A DNA stretch of 64,000 nucleotides from contig CAWIHB010000006.1 of NCBI GenBank assembly GCA_963835775.1, forward strand, positions 124,001 to 188,000, written 5' to 3'. The DNA comes from Palsa-504 sp963835775. GTDB taxonomy: Bacteria > Actinomycetota > Actinomycetes > Streptosporangiales > Streptosporangiaceae. A program made the translations under genes and the position numbers. Positions 33,887-43,159 of this stretch are shown here, in pieces. The first letter of the stretch is position 1; every line of letters begins with the position of its first letter. A model generated the notes under the pieces. That model did not search any database and was not told where the DNA came from. It was given only the letters and a program-made list of their open reading frames with translations.

Positions 33887-35125
33887 ATCGAACCCGCCAC
33901 CACGGTCGTCATCGGCGCGGGGCACGCGGGCCTGGCCGCCAGCCACTTCCTCACCAGCCGGGAGATCGACCACGTCGTGCTCGAGCGCGGCACGGTGGCG
34001 AACTCCTGGCGGCACGAACGGTGGGACTCGCTGCGGCTGCTCACCCCCAACTGGCAAAGCCGGCTGCCGGGCCTTCGCTACGAAGGCCCGGACCCCGACG
34101 GCTACATGACGATGGGGGAAGTGGCCGAGTTCATCGAGAGTTTCGCCGCGGCCGTGCGTGCTCCGGTCCGGACCGGCACGGACGTCACTTCGGTGCGGCA
34201 GACCGACGACGGGTACCACGTGGCCACCAGCCAGGGCGATTTCGGCTGCCGGGCTGTGGTCATCGCCAGCGGCGCCTGCAATCAGCCAGTGGTGCCGCCG
34301 CTCGCCGCGGCGGTGCCGACGTCCGTCGAGCAGCTGACGCCGTTCGACTACCGGGACCCGGCCAAGCTCCCGGACGGCGGCGTGCTCGTGGTGGGAGCGT
34401 CGGCGACCGGCGTGCAGCTGGCCGCCGAGCTGCAGCGGTCGGGCCGGCCGGTCACCCTCTCGGTGGGCGAGCACGTGCGGCTGCCGCGCACGTACCGCGG
34501 CCGCGATGTGCTGTGGTGGATGGACGCGTCAGGGGTGTGGGATCAGCGGTACGACGAGATCGACGACCTCACCCGGGCCCGGCGGCTGCCCTCGCCCCAG
34601 CTGGTCGGGACGCCCGAGCGGGCCACGCTCGATCTCAACGCGCTCACCTCGATGGGCGTCGAGCTGGTGGGCCGGTGGGCGGCGGTCCGCGACGGCTGGG
34701 CGCTGTTCTCCGGCGGCCTGCGCAACATGTTCTCGCTCGCGGACCTCAAGATGCGGCGCCTGCTGGACACGTTCGACGAATGGGCCCGGGCCGACGGGCG
34801 TGACGCCGAGGTCGGCCCGCCCGAGCGCTTCACGCCGACCCGCGTGCCTGAGTCGAATCGGCTGCAGCTCGACCTGGGCAGCGGCGAGATCCGCTCGATC
34901 GTGTGGGCGACGGGTTTCCGGCCCGAATACGGGTGGCTGGACATGCCCGTGGTCGACGCGAAGGGCCGGCTGAACCACGACGGCGGCGTGGTCGACAGCC
35001 CGGGGCTGTACGCGCTGGGACTGCCCGTGCTGCGACGGCGCAAGTCCTCGTTTATCTACGGCATCGAAGACGACGCCCGCGAGGTGATCGGTCACCTCGC
35101 GGGGCACCTGGCCGCGCGCCGGTGA
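33887..35125 (+). CDS. FAD-dependent oxidoreductase (flavin monooxygenase-like) with probable ATC start
   Basis: The frame carries an N-terminal dinucleotide motif (TTVVIGAGHAGLAASHFL) that must belong to the protein. No ATG, GTG or TTG precedes it: upstream codons run back to a stop at 33872-33874. The only credible start is ATC at 33887, seven bases after GGGAG, giving 412 residues; the GTG at 33977 would delete the FAD motif. The base may be ATG in reality. A second motif (VLVVGASATGVQLAAELQ) for NAD(P)H and a C-terminal ATGFRPEYGW segment complete the family pattern of flavin-containing monooxygenases. Substrate unknown. It follows the OsmC gene closely and they are probably co-transcribed. 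Confidence 0.82.
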   Translation: MEPATTVVIGAGHAGLAASHFLTSREIDHVVLERGTVANSWRHERWDSLRLLTPNWQSRLPGLRYEGPDPDGYMTMGEVAEFIESFAAAVRAPVRTGTDVTSVRQTDDGYHVATSQGDFGCRAVVIASGACNQPVVPPLAAAVPTSVEQLTPFDYRDPAKLPDGGVLVVGASATGVQLAAELQRSGRPVTLSVGEHVRLPRTYRGRDVLWWMDASGVWDQRYDEIDDLTRARRLPSPQLVGTPERATLDLNALTSMGVELVGRWAAVRDGWALFSGGLRNMFSLADLKMRRLLDTFDEWARADGRDAEVGPPERFTPTRVPESNRLQLDLGSGEIRSIVWATGFRPEYGWLDMPVVDAKGRLNHDGGVVDSPGLYALGLPVLRRRKSSFIYGIEDDAREVIGHLAGHLAARR

Positions 35126-35161
35126 TCGACGCGCCGCGGCGGATGCTGATCCGGCTCGCGG

Positions 35162-35581
35162 TCAGTACAGCTCGAGGTCGCCGGTCACCGGATCGATGAG
35201 ATCGTCATAATCCGGGCCGATGGCCAGGCAGGTCCGGGTGGGCACCCCGCCGAACTCGGTCAGGCCCCGGTCGGTGATCAGGTGCACGGCGAGCCCGGCC
35301 GCGAGCGCCTTGTGGTACACCGCCATCAGTTCGTCTTCCGAGCCCACCTTGACCGTTACCTTGCGGAAGCTGGTTTCCAGCCAGGCCTGTTCGGCGGCAG
35401 AAACCTCAACGTGGTCGGCGGTCCCGTCCGGCCTCATCTGCTGCAGGATCCGCTCGGCCAGCCAGGCCGAGGCGGCGTGGGCGCCCTGGGCGATCTCCTT
35501 GCCGCGGCGCATCCGCAGATCCCGCCGGATGACGATCACCTGCTTGGTCGCGCGGAGGTCGGCTACCTCGTTCACCTGCAC
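35162..35581 (-). CDS. Peptidyl-tRNA hydrolase 2 family protein
   Basis: The 139-residue product fits the archaeal/eukaryotic-type Pth2 fold: KQVIVIRRDLRMRRGKEIAQGAHAA with the conserved Lys and Gly-x-x-Ala-Gln-like segment, then KVTVKVGSEDELMAVYHKA, AVHLITDRGLTEF, and CLAIGPDYDDLIDPVTG. Pth2 releases tRNA from aborted peptidyl-tRNA. Actinomycetes normally also have the bacterial Pth, so this may be accessory. Start ATG with no adjacent genes on its strand. Confidence 0.88.
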   Translation of the reverse strand: MQVNEVADLRATKQVIVIRRDLRMRRGKEIAQGAHAASAWLAERILQQMRPDGTADHVEVSAAEQAWLETSFRKVTVKVGSEDELMAVYHKALAAGLAVHLITDRGLTEFGGVPTRTCLAIGPDYDDLIDPVTGDLELY

Positions 35582-35741
35582 CTCTAATTCAATGCCGCCG
35601 AACGGGCCAGGGTATTGCTGCCGACTATCCTTCCAGGCCGGCCGGGCCGGGCGCGTAAGTCCTGGCCCTGACGGACGTGTCTCAAACTTGGACTATTTGT
35701 TCTCTTGTACCGTTCGTGTTTAGCGGGATAGGTTGGGCATC

Positions 35742-36179
35742 GTGACCGTGCCTCGGATTCCTGCCACCGCCGAGGACCTGCGCGGCGTCGGCCTGCGGGT
35801 GACGGCCGCCCGCGTCGCGCTGCTCGAGACCGTCCGGGACGGTGACCACCTCGGCATCGAGGAGATCACCTCCGGGGTACGGAAGCGCATCGGCCACATT
35901 TCCCTGCAAGCCGTGTATGACGCCCTCCACGCTCTCACCGCGGCCGGACTCATACGCCGCCTCGAGCCGGCCGGCAGCCAGCCCCGGTTCGAGGGCCGCG
36001 TGGGAGACAACCACCACCATGTCGTGTGCCGGTCGTGCGGGGCCGTCGCTGACGTCGACTGCGCCGTCGGCGAGGCGCCCTGCCTGACCCCGTCCGACGA
36101 CCACGGCTACTCGATCGGCGAGGCCGAGGTCGTGTACTGGGGCCTGTGTCCCAGTTGTTCCACCGCCCCCAGTTCCTGA
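35742..36179 (+). CDS. furA: Fur-family regulator (FurA/CatR-like) upstream of katG
   Basis: The GTG at 35742 (VTVPRIPATAEDLRG) follows GGTTGGG and is preferred to a TTG three codons earlier. The 145-residue protein has the Fur winged helix (GLRVTAARVALLETVRDGDH, ISLQAVYDALHALTAAGLI) and metal-binding parts: the His cluster in GDNHHHVVCRSCG and the CPSC pair near the end. Placement 34 bases before katG is the classic furA-katG arrangement, in which the regulator represses both genes and is relieved by peroxide. The AT-rich tract just upstream (around 35690-35725) is the likely autoregulatory promoter/operator, though I see no clear box. Confidence 0.92.
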   Translation: MTVPRIPATAEDLRGVGLRVTAARVALLETVRDGDHLGIEEITSGVRKRIGHISLQAVYDALHALTAAGLIRRLEPAGSQPRFEGRVGDNHHHVVCRSCGAVADVDCAVGEAPCLTPSDDHGYSIGEAEVVYWGLCPSCSTAPSS

Positions 36180-36213
36180 GTACCGTGATCCGCCAAGCCC
36201 GGAGAGGATTCGC

Positions 36214-38439
36214 ATGTCCGAGAATCATGATCCCGTAGTCGCCGAAGGCCCGACCCCGGAGGCCGGGGAATGCCCGGTCCTGCCCGGCCGCGTGCACCCC
36301 ACCGCGGGTGACGCCAACAATGAGTGGTGGCCGAACCGGCTCAACCTGAAGATCCTGGCCAAGAACCCCGTCGAGTCGAACCCCATGGGTGGGGACTTCG
36401 ACTACGCCGAGGCGTTCAGCAGCCTCGACCTGGCCGCCGTGAAGCGTGACATCGCCGCGGTGCTGACGGACTCCAAGGACTGGTGGCCGGCTGACTACGG
36501 CCACTACGGCCCGCTCATGATCCGGATGGCCTGGCACGGCGCGGGCACCTACCGCATCAGCGACGGCCGCGGCGGCGCGGGCGCCGGCCAGCAGCGCTTC
36601 GCTCCGCTCAACAGCTGGCCGGACAACGTCAGCCTGGACAAGGCCCGCCGGCTGCTGTGGCCGGTCAAGAAGAAGTACGGCCGGAAGATCTCCTGGGCCG
36701 ACCTCATGGTCCTCACCGGCAACGTGGCCCTGGAGTCGATGGGCTTCAAGACCTTCGGCTTCGGCGGCGGCCGCGTGGACACCTGGGAGCCCGAGGACGA
36801 CGTCTACTGGGGTCCGGAGACCACCTGGCTGGGTGACGAGCGCTACAGCGGTGACCGTGAGCTCGCCGACCCGTTCGGCGCGGTCCAGATGGGCCTCATC
36901 TACGTCAACCCGCAGGGCCCGAACGGCAACCCGGACCCGCTGGCCGCGGCCCGTGACATCCGCGAGACGTTCCGCCGGATGGCGATGAACGACGAGGAGA
37001 CGGTCGCCCTTATCGCGGGTGGTCACACCTTCGGCAAGACCCACGGCGCGGGCCCGGAGAGCCACGTCGGCGCCGATCCCGAGGCCGCCCCGATGGAGCA
37101 GCAGGGTCTGGGCTGGAAGAGCAGCTTCGGCTCGGGTACGGGCCGTGACGCGATTACCAGCGGCCTCGAGGTTACCTGGACCCCCACGCCTATCACCTGG
37201 GACAACACCTTCTTCGAAATTCTCTTCGGCTACGAGTGGGAGCTGACCCAGAGCCCGGCGGGCGCGCACCAATGGCAGCCGAAGGACGGCGCCGGGGCGG
37301 ATGCCGTCCCTGATCCGCAGGACCCGTCGCTGCGCCGCCCGCCGACGATGCTCACTACCGACCTCTCGCTCCGGTTCGACCCGATCTACGAGCCGATCTC
37401 GCGGCGCTTCATGGAGCACCCCGATGAGTTCGCGGACGCCTTCGCCCGGGCGTGGTTCAAGCTGACCCACCGCGACATGGGCCCGGTCGTGCGCTACCTC
37501 GGCCCGGAGGTCCCGTCCGAGGTGCTGATCTGGCAGGACCCCGTTCCGGCGGTGACGCACGAGCTCATCGCCGCCGCGGACGTCGCCGCGCTCAAGAGCC
37601 AGGTCCTTGCCTCGGGCTTGCCGGTATCTCAGCTCGTGTCGGCCGCGTGGGCGTCGGCCTCGTCCTTCCGCGGCAGCGACAAGCGCGGCGGCGCCAACGG
37701 TGCGCGCATCCGGCTCGAGCCGCAGAGCGGGTGGGAGGTCAACAACCCCGACCAGCTGGCCATCGTGCTGCGGACCCTGGAGGGTATCCAGCGGTCCTTC
37801 AACGCCGCCCAGGCCGGCGGCAAGCAAGTCTCGCTGGCCGACCTGATCGTGCTGGCCGGCGACGCGGCCGTCGAGCAGGCCGCCCGGGACGCCGGCGTCA
37901 GCGTCGAGGTTCCGTTCACGCCGGGCCGTACCGACGCGTCGCAGGACCAGACCGACGTGGAGTCGTTCGCCGCGCTCGAGCCCAAGGCGGACGGGTTCCG
38001 CAACTATCTCGGGAAGGTCAACCGGCTGCCGTCGGAATATCTGCTGATCGACCGGGCGAACCTGCTCACCCTGACCGCTCCCGAGATGACGGTCCTGGTC
38101 GGCGGTCTTCGCGTCCTGGGCACGAACTGGGACGGGTCAAAGCTGGGTGTGCTCACCGCCACTCCGGGAGTGCTGACCAACGACTTCTTCGTCAACCTGC
38201 TCGACATGGGCACGACGTGGCAGCCGACCTCCGAGGACGCGAACACGTTCGAGGGCCGCGACGCCTCGGGCGAGGTCAAGTGGACCGGTAGCCGGGTCGA
38301 CCTGGTGTTCGGGTCGAACTCCGAGCTGCGGGCGCTGGCCGAGGTCTACGCCAGCGATGACGGCAGGGAGAAGTTCGTGCCCGACTTCGTGGCGGCGTGG
38401 CACAAGGTGATGAACGCCGACCGGTTCGACCTGGCCTGA
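36214..38439 (+). CDS. katG: Catalase-peroxidase KatG
   Basis: Bifunctional heme enzyme removing hydrogen peroxide; 741 residues. The distal active site (RMAWHGAGTYRI), the adduct Tyr in GLIYVNPQGPNG, the adduct Met in FRRMAMND and the proximal His in IAGGHTFGKTHG are all present, so the Met-Tyr-Trp cross-link can form. The C-terminal duplicated peroxidase domain is also complete (ASASSFRGSDKRGGANGARIRL). The bases before the ATG are purine-rich (AGGAG-like ggagagg). Transcription probably ends at the strong hairpin starting eight bases after the stop. Confidence 0.97.
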   Translation: MSENHDPVVAEGPTPEAGECPVLPGRVHPTAGDANNEWWPNRLNLKILAKNPVESNPMGGDFDYAEAFSSLDLAAVKRDIAAVLTDSKDWWPADYGHYGPLMIRMAWHGAGTYRISDGRGGAGAGQQRFAPLNSWPDNVSLDKARRLLWPVKKKYGRKISWADLMVLTGNVALESMGFKTFGFGGGRVDTWEPEDDVYWGPETTWLGDERYSGDRELADPFGAVQMGLIYVNPQGPNGNPDPLAAARDIRETFRRMAMNDEETVALIAGGHTFGKTHGAGPESHVGADPEAAPMEQQGLGWKSSFGSGTGRDAITSGLEVTWTPTPITWDNTFFEILFGYEWELTQSPAGAHQWQPKDGAGADAVPDPQDPSLRRPPTMLTTDLSLRFDPIYEPISRRFMEHPDEFADAFARAWFKLTHRDMGPVVRYLGPEVPSEVLIWQDPVPAVTHELIAAADVAALKSQVLASGLPVSQLVSAAWASASSFRGSDKRGGANGARIRLEPQSGWEVNNPDQLAIVLRTLEGIQRSFNAAQAGGKQVSLADLIVLAGDAAVEQAARDAGVSVEVPFTPGRTDASQDQTDVESFAALEPKADGFRNYLGKVNRLPSEYLLIDRANLLTLTAPEMTVLVGGLRVLGTNWDGSKLGVLTATPGVLTNDFFVNLLDMGTTWQPTSEDANTFEGRDASGEVKWTGSRVDLVFGSNSELRALAEVYASDDGREKFVPDFVAAWHKVMNADRFDLA

Positions 38440-38446
38440 TCATGTC

Positions 38447-38482
38447 GTCCAGGCCGGCCGGCGCGGACCGGCCGGCCTGGAC
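38447..38482 (+). terminator. katG terminator hairpin
   Basis: Perfect 15-base stem gtccaggccggccgg / ccggccggcctggac with a six-base loop, eight bases after the katG stop. No U tract follows, as is common in high-GC actinomycetes. Confidence 0.75.
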
Positions 38483-38675
38483 GCTGGCCGGCCTCCTGGC
38501 CCGCGATCACCTGCGACGCCCCGGGCGTCGGCTCCTGCCAGGTGCCGCCATCCCGATGTCGACGCAGGCCTGGGTATCCTGCCCTGGACGCCGTTATCTG
38601 GCTGACCCGCCGGGGACCGTTCGGCCGGAGGGGCCCCCGTCCCTCCGGACCGCGCCAGCAACGCCCTGATAAGCC

Positions 38676-39026
38676 GGGCGCCCCGACGGAGGGCGAATCA
38701 GGCTGCCGGTGATCGAACACGACGTTCCTGACGTCCCGGATCGCCAGCTCCAGCTCGCCGAGGGCGTCCCGGACTTTGCCTGCGGCCGCGTTATGACCGT
38801 CGAGCAGCCCGAGCGCTGTTTCCAGGGTCAGCCCAGCCGAGAAGATCCGGCTGATCACCACGTCGTTCAGCGCCCCGGCGATGCGGTCGCGATCCTGCGC
38901 CAGGCGCAGGGTCACCTCCGCCGGGTCGCGCACCCTCCCGGGCGGAGGGTCATGCGCCGGTAGTATGCGCGGCTCATCCGGTTCCGGTATGGCACCGTCA
39001 CCGGCCGCGCCTGATGAGGTTGGCAT
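38676..39026 (-). pseudogene. Degenerate histidine-kinase DHp fragment without the phosphoacceptor His
   Basis: In this frame the stretch TLRLAQDRDRIAGALNDVVIS then RIFSAGLTLETALGLLDGH and AIRDVRNVVFD closely follows the HisKA_3 dimerisation helices of DevS-like kinases, but the His of the usual LHD is Asn (LND) and no ATPase domain follows. Family-like sequence ends near 38676 while the frame stays open to a stop inside katG (38346). A start at the ATG at 39026 (MPTSSGAAGDG) is possible. It may be a remnant, or a member of a small family of stand-alone DHp proteins that I recall in actinomycetes. Marked as pseudogene because the end is unclear. Confidence 0.5.
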
Positions 39027-39549
39027 CGCTGAGGCACCTGCGGTCCTAACTGGCCCTGGTTGGCCCATGCCGCCGGGGGTCTGGAGCGACGGGGTCACCT
39101 GCGCTCTGGCACCGGCCCGCGCAGGATCTGATAAAACTCTCCTACGGGGGAGACTACGCCTTGGGCCGCACGCCCGGATAGGCGCTACCGGCTTCTTTCG
39201 CATATGCCAGCTCGACGGGACCCGGCGTTGGGTCAGGACTTGTGCAGGCCTGTCGCCCGAGATGGAGGCCGGGCGGAGCGCTGTGCGGCCCTGTTCACGG
39301 GGACCGGCTGAGCGTACGCTGAAAGCGCTGCTCCGGACCCCGGCAGCTGCCCGTGACCATCGCGGGAGCAGCGCCGGATCCGGACTTTCTGTGTTCGTAA
39401 GACCGGCTGCCGCGCACACGAGATTCGCTATCGTCCTCATCCGTTCCGACGGCCGGGTCCTGCTGCTACCGCTGTCGGTGCGCCGGCTGCGGGCCTCAGC
39501 CGACCGCCTGCCCGTCGGCCCGAAGACGCGACACGAGAGGAGGCCGACG
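39027..39549. other. Gene-free stretch upstream of the HlyIII gene
   Basis: No frame in these 520 bases shows recognisable protein signal. It separates the DHp fragment from the HlyIII gene, and both promoters may lie here. I see no repeat, tRNA or terminator. Confidence 0.4.
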
Positions 39550-40236
39550 GTGACGGTCACGGGCTCCCCGGCGGCGCAGCCGCTCTACGATGCCCGGCGC
39601 GGCGTCTACTACACCAAGCCCGTCCTTCGCGGCTGGCTGCACCTGCTCTGCTTCGGAGCATCGCTGGTGTTTGGTCCCTTGCTGCTGGCCGGCGCGCACG
39701 GAGCCGCGCAGATCACGGCGGTGGCCGTCTACTCAGCCAGCGTGAGCGCGTTGTTCGGGATTAGCGCGCTGTATCACCGCGGCACCTGGACCGACGCCGG
39801 GAGGCGGCGCCTGCAGCGCCTGGATCACGCGATGATCTTCTTCCTCATCGCCGGCACGGCAACTCCCGCCTTCCTCCTGGATACACCTGGTGCCTTCGGG
39901 CTGGCCAGCCTGATGGTGATGTGGGCACTGACCCTCACCGCGGCTGCGACCCACCTGGCGTGGATGAACGCACCAGAGCTTCTGGTCGGCGGGACGTTCG
40001 TGGGGCTGGGCTGGGCCGCCGGCCTCTCGCTGCCGTGGGTGTGGATCCATGCCGGCGTCGCACCCGCGGTGCTGATGCTCGCCGGCGGCCTGCTCTACAC
40101 CGCCGGAGCGCTTTCCTACCATCGCCGCTGGCCCAACCCTTACCCGTCGGTGTTCGGCTACCACGAGGTCTTTCATGCCTACGTCTGCGCCGCCGCGGCC
40201 TGCCAGTATGTCGCGATAGCGTGGTTCATTGCCTGA
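39550..40236 (+). CDS. Hemolysin III / PAQR-family membrane protein
   Basis: The GTG at 39550 (VTVTGSPAAQPLYDARRG) follows AGGAGG by six bases and is clearly the start, giving 228 residues. Seven hydrophobic helices are visible. The conserved metal-site residues of the PAQR/HlyIII family are present: Ser-x3-His in ISALYHRG, Asp-His in RLDHAMIFFLIAGTATP, and the C-terminal His pair in GYHEVFHAYV. Bacterial members affect membrane stress and, in some species, lyse host cells; the exact role here is not shown. Stand-alone gene in a stress-gene-rich accessory zone. Confidence 0.88.
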   Translation: MTVTGSPAAQPLYDARRGVYYTKPVLRGWLHLLCFGASLVFGPLLLAGAHGAAQITAVAVYSASVSALFGISALYHRGTWTDAGRRRLQRLDHAMIFFLIAGTATPAFLLDTPGAFGLASLMVMWALTLTAAATHLAWMNAPELLVGGTFVGLGWAAGLSLPWVWIHAGVAPAVLMLAGGLLYTAGALSYHRRWPNPYPSVFGYHEVFHAYVCAAAACQYVAIAWFIA

Positions 40237-40294
40237 ACGGCCAGGATCAGCGTGTTCGCGTGCGTTGCTCCGGGTTCAGAGCATTCATGAGCAG

Positions 40295-40630
40295 CTAATC
40301 GCGGTCAGGTAGCAACGCGACTTGCCAGTCGTCTCGGTATACCACCATTGACGTGGACGGATTCTTGCGCCGGATGACACGGAAGGCGCGGCCGCTGGCT
40401 CGAGCCTCGCCGCCACGCGCAAGCCATAGGCACGCCAGCCGCGCTCGGTGAACCAGAAACGCACCCGGGGGGTTGGACAGCATCGGCATCGGCAAGTCGC
40501 CCCATGCCCCATACGCGACCCCGGCGTTGAACGCACCCATCAGCCGACCTGGGCTCAGCGAGATCTCCATGGCGCCGGACTCCTCCGACCAGACCCACTC
40601 GCTCGACTCTCCGACCACACGGTAGATCAA
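40295..40630 (-). CDS. Small conserved-looking protein of unknown function, possibly doubly frameshifted
   Basis: The open frame gives 111 residues ending in AFRVIRRKNPSTSMVVYRDDWQVALLPDRD. The middle (about residues 58-80) is low quality in this frame, while a neighbouring frame reads VRFWFTERGWRAYGLRV, which fits between the two halves. Two compensating single-base indels, the first probably in the C run at 40476-40481, would restore a single protein of about 110 residues. I do not recognise the family. It is isolated and convergent with the HlyIII gene. Confidence 0.45.
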   Translation of the reverse strand: MIYRVVGESSEWVWSEESGAMEISLSPGRLMGAFNAGVAYGAWGDLPMPMLSNPPGAFLVHRARLACLWLARGGEARASGRAFRVIRRKNPSTSMVVYRDDWQVALLPDRD

Positions 40631-41018
40631 CTAATCAGTCCCGCCGTCGTCTAACTGAGTGATCGTCAGCCGCCCGATCGCGTCCGTGCGGGCTTCGCGC
40701 CCGTGCAGTCGCTCGATCTAGAGACGGTTTTCAAGAGAATCCGTGACTCAGCGTCCGCCACCACTGGTCCCGCCTGGACTTCTATCATGTCCGCCCGCCA
40801 GGTCATCCAAGATCATCCCGCGCATATCCCGTGAGGTCCTGTGGTCATTCATGCCAGCGGTCGTGCGTCTTGCCCTTTTCATCCTTGCACGCTGAGGATG
40901 TCACGATAGCGTCGGCAGCGCACCCTGGCGGCGAGTGCCGCGCCAGCGCGTGCCGGCCTCCGGCGAACAGTGTGATCAAATACCTAACAGGGTGATCGGA
41001 TCTCCAAAGGAGCAGATC
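40631..41018. other. Gene-free stretch upstream of the CBS-domain gene
   Basis: No supported gene in these 390 bases. The last part leads to a clear ribosome site for the CBS gene. A ttgcac box near 40886 followed 16 bases later by tagcgt could be a promoter, with low confidence. Confidence 0.35.
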
Positions 41019-41498
41019 ATGGCAGATGCCCCGGCACAGGATTCGGCACCGCCCCCGGCTACGGTCGCGGACGTCATGCAGCCACCGGTCACGTCAGTAG
41101 AACAGAACGATCATGTGGCCGCGGCTGCCTACCTGATGAAGCGCGCAAATGCGACCGCTCTCATCGTCACGCAGGCGCAGACCGGTCAGCCGGTCGGCAT
41201 TATCACCGATGCTGACGTCTCTCGCGCGGTCGCGGACGGAAAGAACCCGAACGACGTCCGGATTTATCAGCTGATGACGGCTAACCCGACCGTGGTCAAC
41301 ACCACGACAAGCATCCGTGACGCGGCCAAGGTCATGACGAGCAGGCGGTTCCGGCACTTGCCGGTCATCGGAGACGTCGGTCTGGTCGGCATTGTGGACA
41401 TCACCGACGTGTGCCGCGTGCTGCTTGAAACCGGCGTATCCGGGCCAGCCGTCGCGGAAACCGACCATGGCGCGCAAGAGGCACCATCTGATCCGTAG
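41019..41498 (+). CDS. Tandem CBS-domain protein
   Basis: The ATG at 41019 follows AAAGGAG at good spacing. The 159-residue product is essentially a CBS pair: first motif TVADVMQPPVTSVEQNDHVAAAAYLM ... GIITDADVSRAV, second YQLMTANPTVVNTTTSIRDAAKVM ... RRFRHLPVIGDVGLVGIVDITDV. Such stand-alone proteins bind adenosine nucleotides and regulate a partner; in actinomycetes they are common among hypoxia and stress genes. The partner is not evident. A GNAT acetyltransferase gene follows at 75 bases. Confidence 0.9.
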   Translation: MADAPAQDSAPPPATVADVMQPPVTSVEQNDHVAAAAYLMKRANATALIVTQAQTGQPVGIITDADVSRAVADGKNPNDVRIYQLMTANPTVVNTTTSIRDAAKVMTSRRFRHLPVIGDVGLVGIVDITDVCRVLLETGVSGPAVAETDHGAQEAPSDP

Positions 41499-41573
41499 AA
41501 GATTTCGGTCGCCTGCCCGGATCAGGGACCTTTGGCTCTGGGCTGGCGGCATCGGTGGCGGCAGCCTGGCGCT

Positions 41574-42209
41574 ATGGCGGACCTCGGAGGCCGGGGCGCT
41601 CATCCCCAGCGGCAGACCGCAGATCTGCCACCCGGCTACCCGCAGGAGTACGTGCGGCGGGTCACGCTGCGTGATGGCCGCAGCGTCCTCATCCGCCCCA
41701 TCAAGCCCGGTGACGCGCCCGCACTGGCCGAAGCAATCGAGTCCGCCGACGCCGACACCATCCGCCGCCGGTTCCTCGGCGGACACCCGCAGGTCACGCC
41801 CCGACTCCTCGATTTCCTCACGACCGTCGACTACACGAGCCGGTTCGCGCTTGTCGCCGTCGAACCCGGAAGCCAGCGCGGTGTCGCGATCGCCCGCTAC
41901 GAGCCAGCCGGACAGGACGGCACCGCGGAAGTCGCTATCGCGGTCACCCCGCTCTGGCGGGACGTCGGCCTCGCCACCGAACTCCTCCGGATGCTCGCCC
42001 AGGCGGCCGGCCAACGGGGCATCCATACGTTCACCGGGAGGTACCTCGCCGACAACCGCCCGGTCACAGCCCTGATCAACGAGCCGGACAAGCCCGCGAA
42101 CCGGGTAACCTCGACCGGCATCGCCGAGTTCTCCGTGCCGCTTGCCCCCGGATCGAGGGCCCTCGGGCACGATCACGAGGGGCCACCGGCGAGTAGCGGG
42201 CCAGGCTGA
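41574..42209 (+). CDS. GNAT-family N-acetyltransferase
   Basis: From the ATG at 41574 the protein has 211 residues; a TTG at 41532 would add 14. The GNAT fold is visible: VTLRDGRSVLIRPIKPGDAPAL at the start of the domain, the beta4 segment GTAEVAIAVTPLWRDVGLATELLRML with the acetyl-CoA-binding loop R-D-V-G-L-A, and YLADNRPVTALIN. The loop has Arg-Asp-Val-Gly where the consensus is Arg/Gln-x-x-Gly, which is acceptable. The sequence resembles the acetyltransferase domain attached to some actinobacterial CBS or protein-lysine acetyltransferases; the acceptor is unknown. Probably co-transcribed with the CBS gene. Confidence 0.8.
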   Translation: MADLGGRGAHPQRQTADLPPGYPQEYVRRVTLRDGRSVLIRPIKPGDAPALAEAIESADADTIRRRFLGGHPQVTPRLLDFLTTVDYTSRFALVAVEPGSQRGVAIARYEPAGQDGTAEVAIAVTPLWRDVGLATELLRMLAQAAGQRGIHTFTGRYLADNRPVTALINEPDKPANRVTSTGIAEFSVPLAPGSRALGHDHEGPPASSGPG

Positions 42210-42549
42210 CGCCGTCGAAGTAACCGAACGGCCCGAGGTCAGGCGGGGACTGTTGCCCCGGTGGAAGGCGACCTTGGGCCCTGCGGCAGCCAAGAGTCTG
42301 TCCATCTTTCCGCCGGGTCCCGTGCACCATCCGTGCCTAAGGCCTGGTCCCCGAGCTGCGTGTCTTCTGCTGCTATCTGATCTCCCGGCCCTCTCGCCAC
42401 TGGCGCCTCCCCACCGAGCACGATGCGAGGAGGCGTAGCGCGGCCGTGCCGTGGTGGCCATCCCCGGGCTTTCTGACCCGGGGCAGGATGACCGTCAACG
42501 GTAGCCACAATTATCTGATATACTGTTCTACAGAGAGTCTGGATGGTGG
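42210..42549. other. Gene-free junction with a hairpin before a truncated hydrolase
   Basis: No gene is supported. A hairpin with stem ccccggg / cccgggg and an eight-base loop lies at 42462-42483. It is followed by an AT-rich patch (acaattatctgatatactg, 42506-42524) unlike its surroundings, and then immediately by hydrolase sequence lacking its 5' half. This marks a deletion or insertion junction. Confidence 0.5.
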
Positions 42550-43092
42550 CCACATGGCGTCTCGTTCGGCGGCGCCGTCGCCCAGCAGATGGCCCTGTCC
42601 CACCCCGGGCGGGTCGACAAGCTGATCCTGGCGTCCACCTCGTTCGGCGGGCCCGCCATCCCCGGCCGTCTTTCGTCGCTGCTGCACATGATGCACCCGC
42701 GCGGCTACCACCCCGACCGGCTCGCCCAGAAGGCAGGCGCCATGTTCGGCGGCAGGATGAGGACCGAGCCGGAACTGGCCGCGGACTTCAAGATGTCCAA
42801 ACCGGGCAGCCTGCGCGCCGCCGCCTTCCGGCTGTCCGCGCTCGCCGGGTGGACCAGCCTGCACCGCCTGCCCTCGATCCGGCACCAGACACTGATCCTG
42901 TGCGGCGACGATGACCCGGTAACACCGCACCTGAACCACCAGCTGATGGCCCGGCTGATCCCGTCAGCACGGCTGCACACAGTCCAAGGCGGCGGACACC
43001 TCGTCCTGCTGGACAGCGCACACCAAGCCGGCCCGGTAATCACCGCATTCCTGCACGGCGAGACCAAACGGGCCGAACTGCAAGCGGCGTGA
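42550..43092 (+). pseudogene. 5'-truncated alpha/beta hydrolase (PHA-depolymerase-like)
   Basis: Homology begins abruptly at the nucleophile elbow (HGVSFGGAVAQQMALSH, Ser in GVSFGG) and runs to a normal end with the catalytic Asp (ILCGDDDPVTP) and His (VQGGGHLVLLDSA). The N-terminal beta strands and the HG oxyanion loop are missing, and the preceding bases are unrelated. The later sequence (STSFGGPAIPGRLSSLLHM, FKMSKPGSL) resembles polyhydroxyalkanoate depolymerase-type hydrolases. An ATG at 42589 could initiate a 167-residue fragment, but it would lack the nucleophile, so it is not expected to be active. Confidence 0.7.
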
Positions 43093-43159
43093 GATTACCT
43101 GCGCACTGGCTCTGACCACGCGCGGCGTCCCGGACCTCCTTGTCGAGACCGGCTGCACC

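Noticed and set aside
42589..43092. Intact small hydrolase gene
   Set aside because: The frame starts after the nucleophile elbow, and similarity begins upstream without any start or N-terminal half, so it is treated as truncated.
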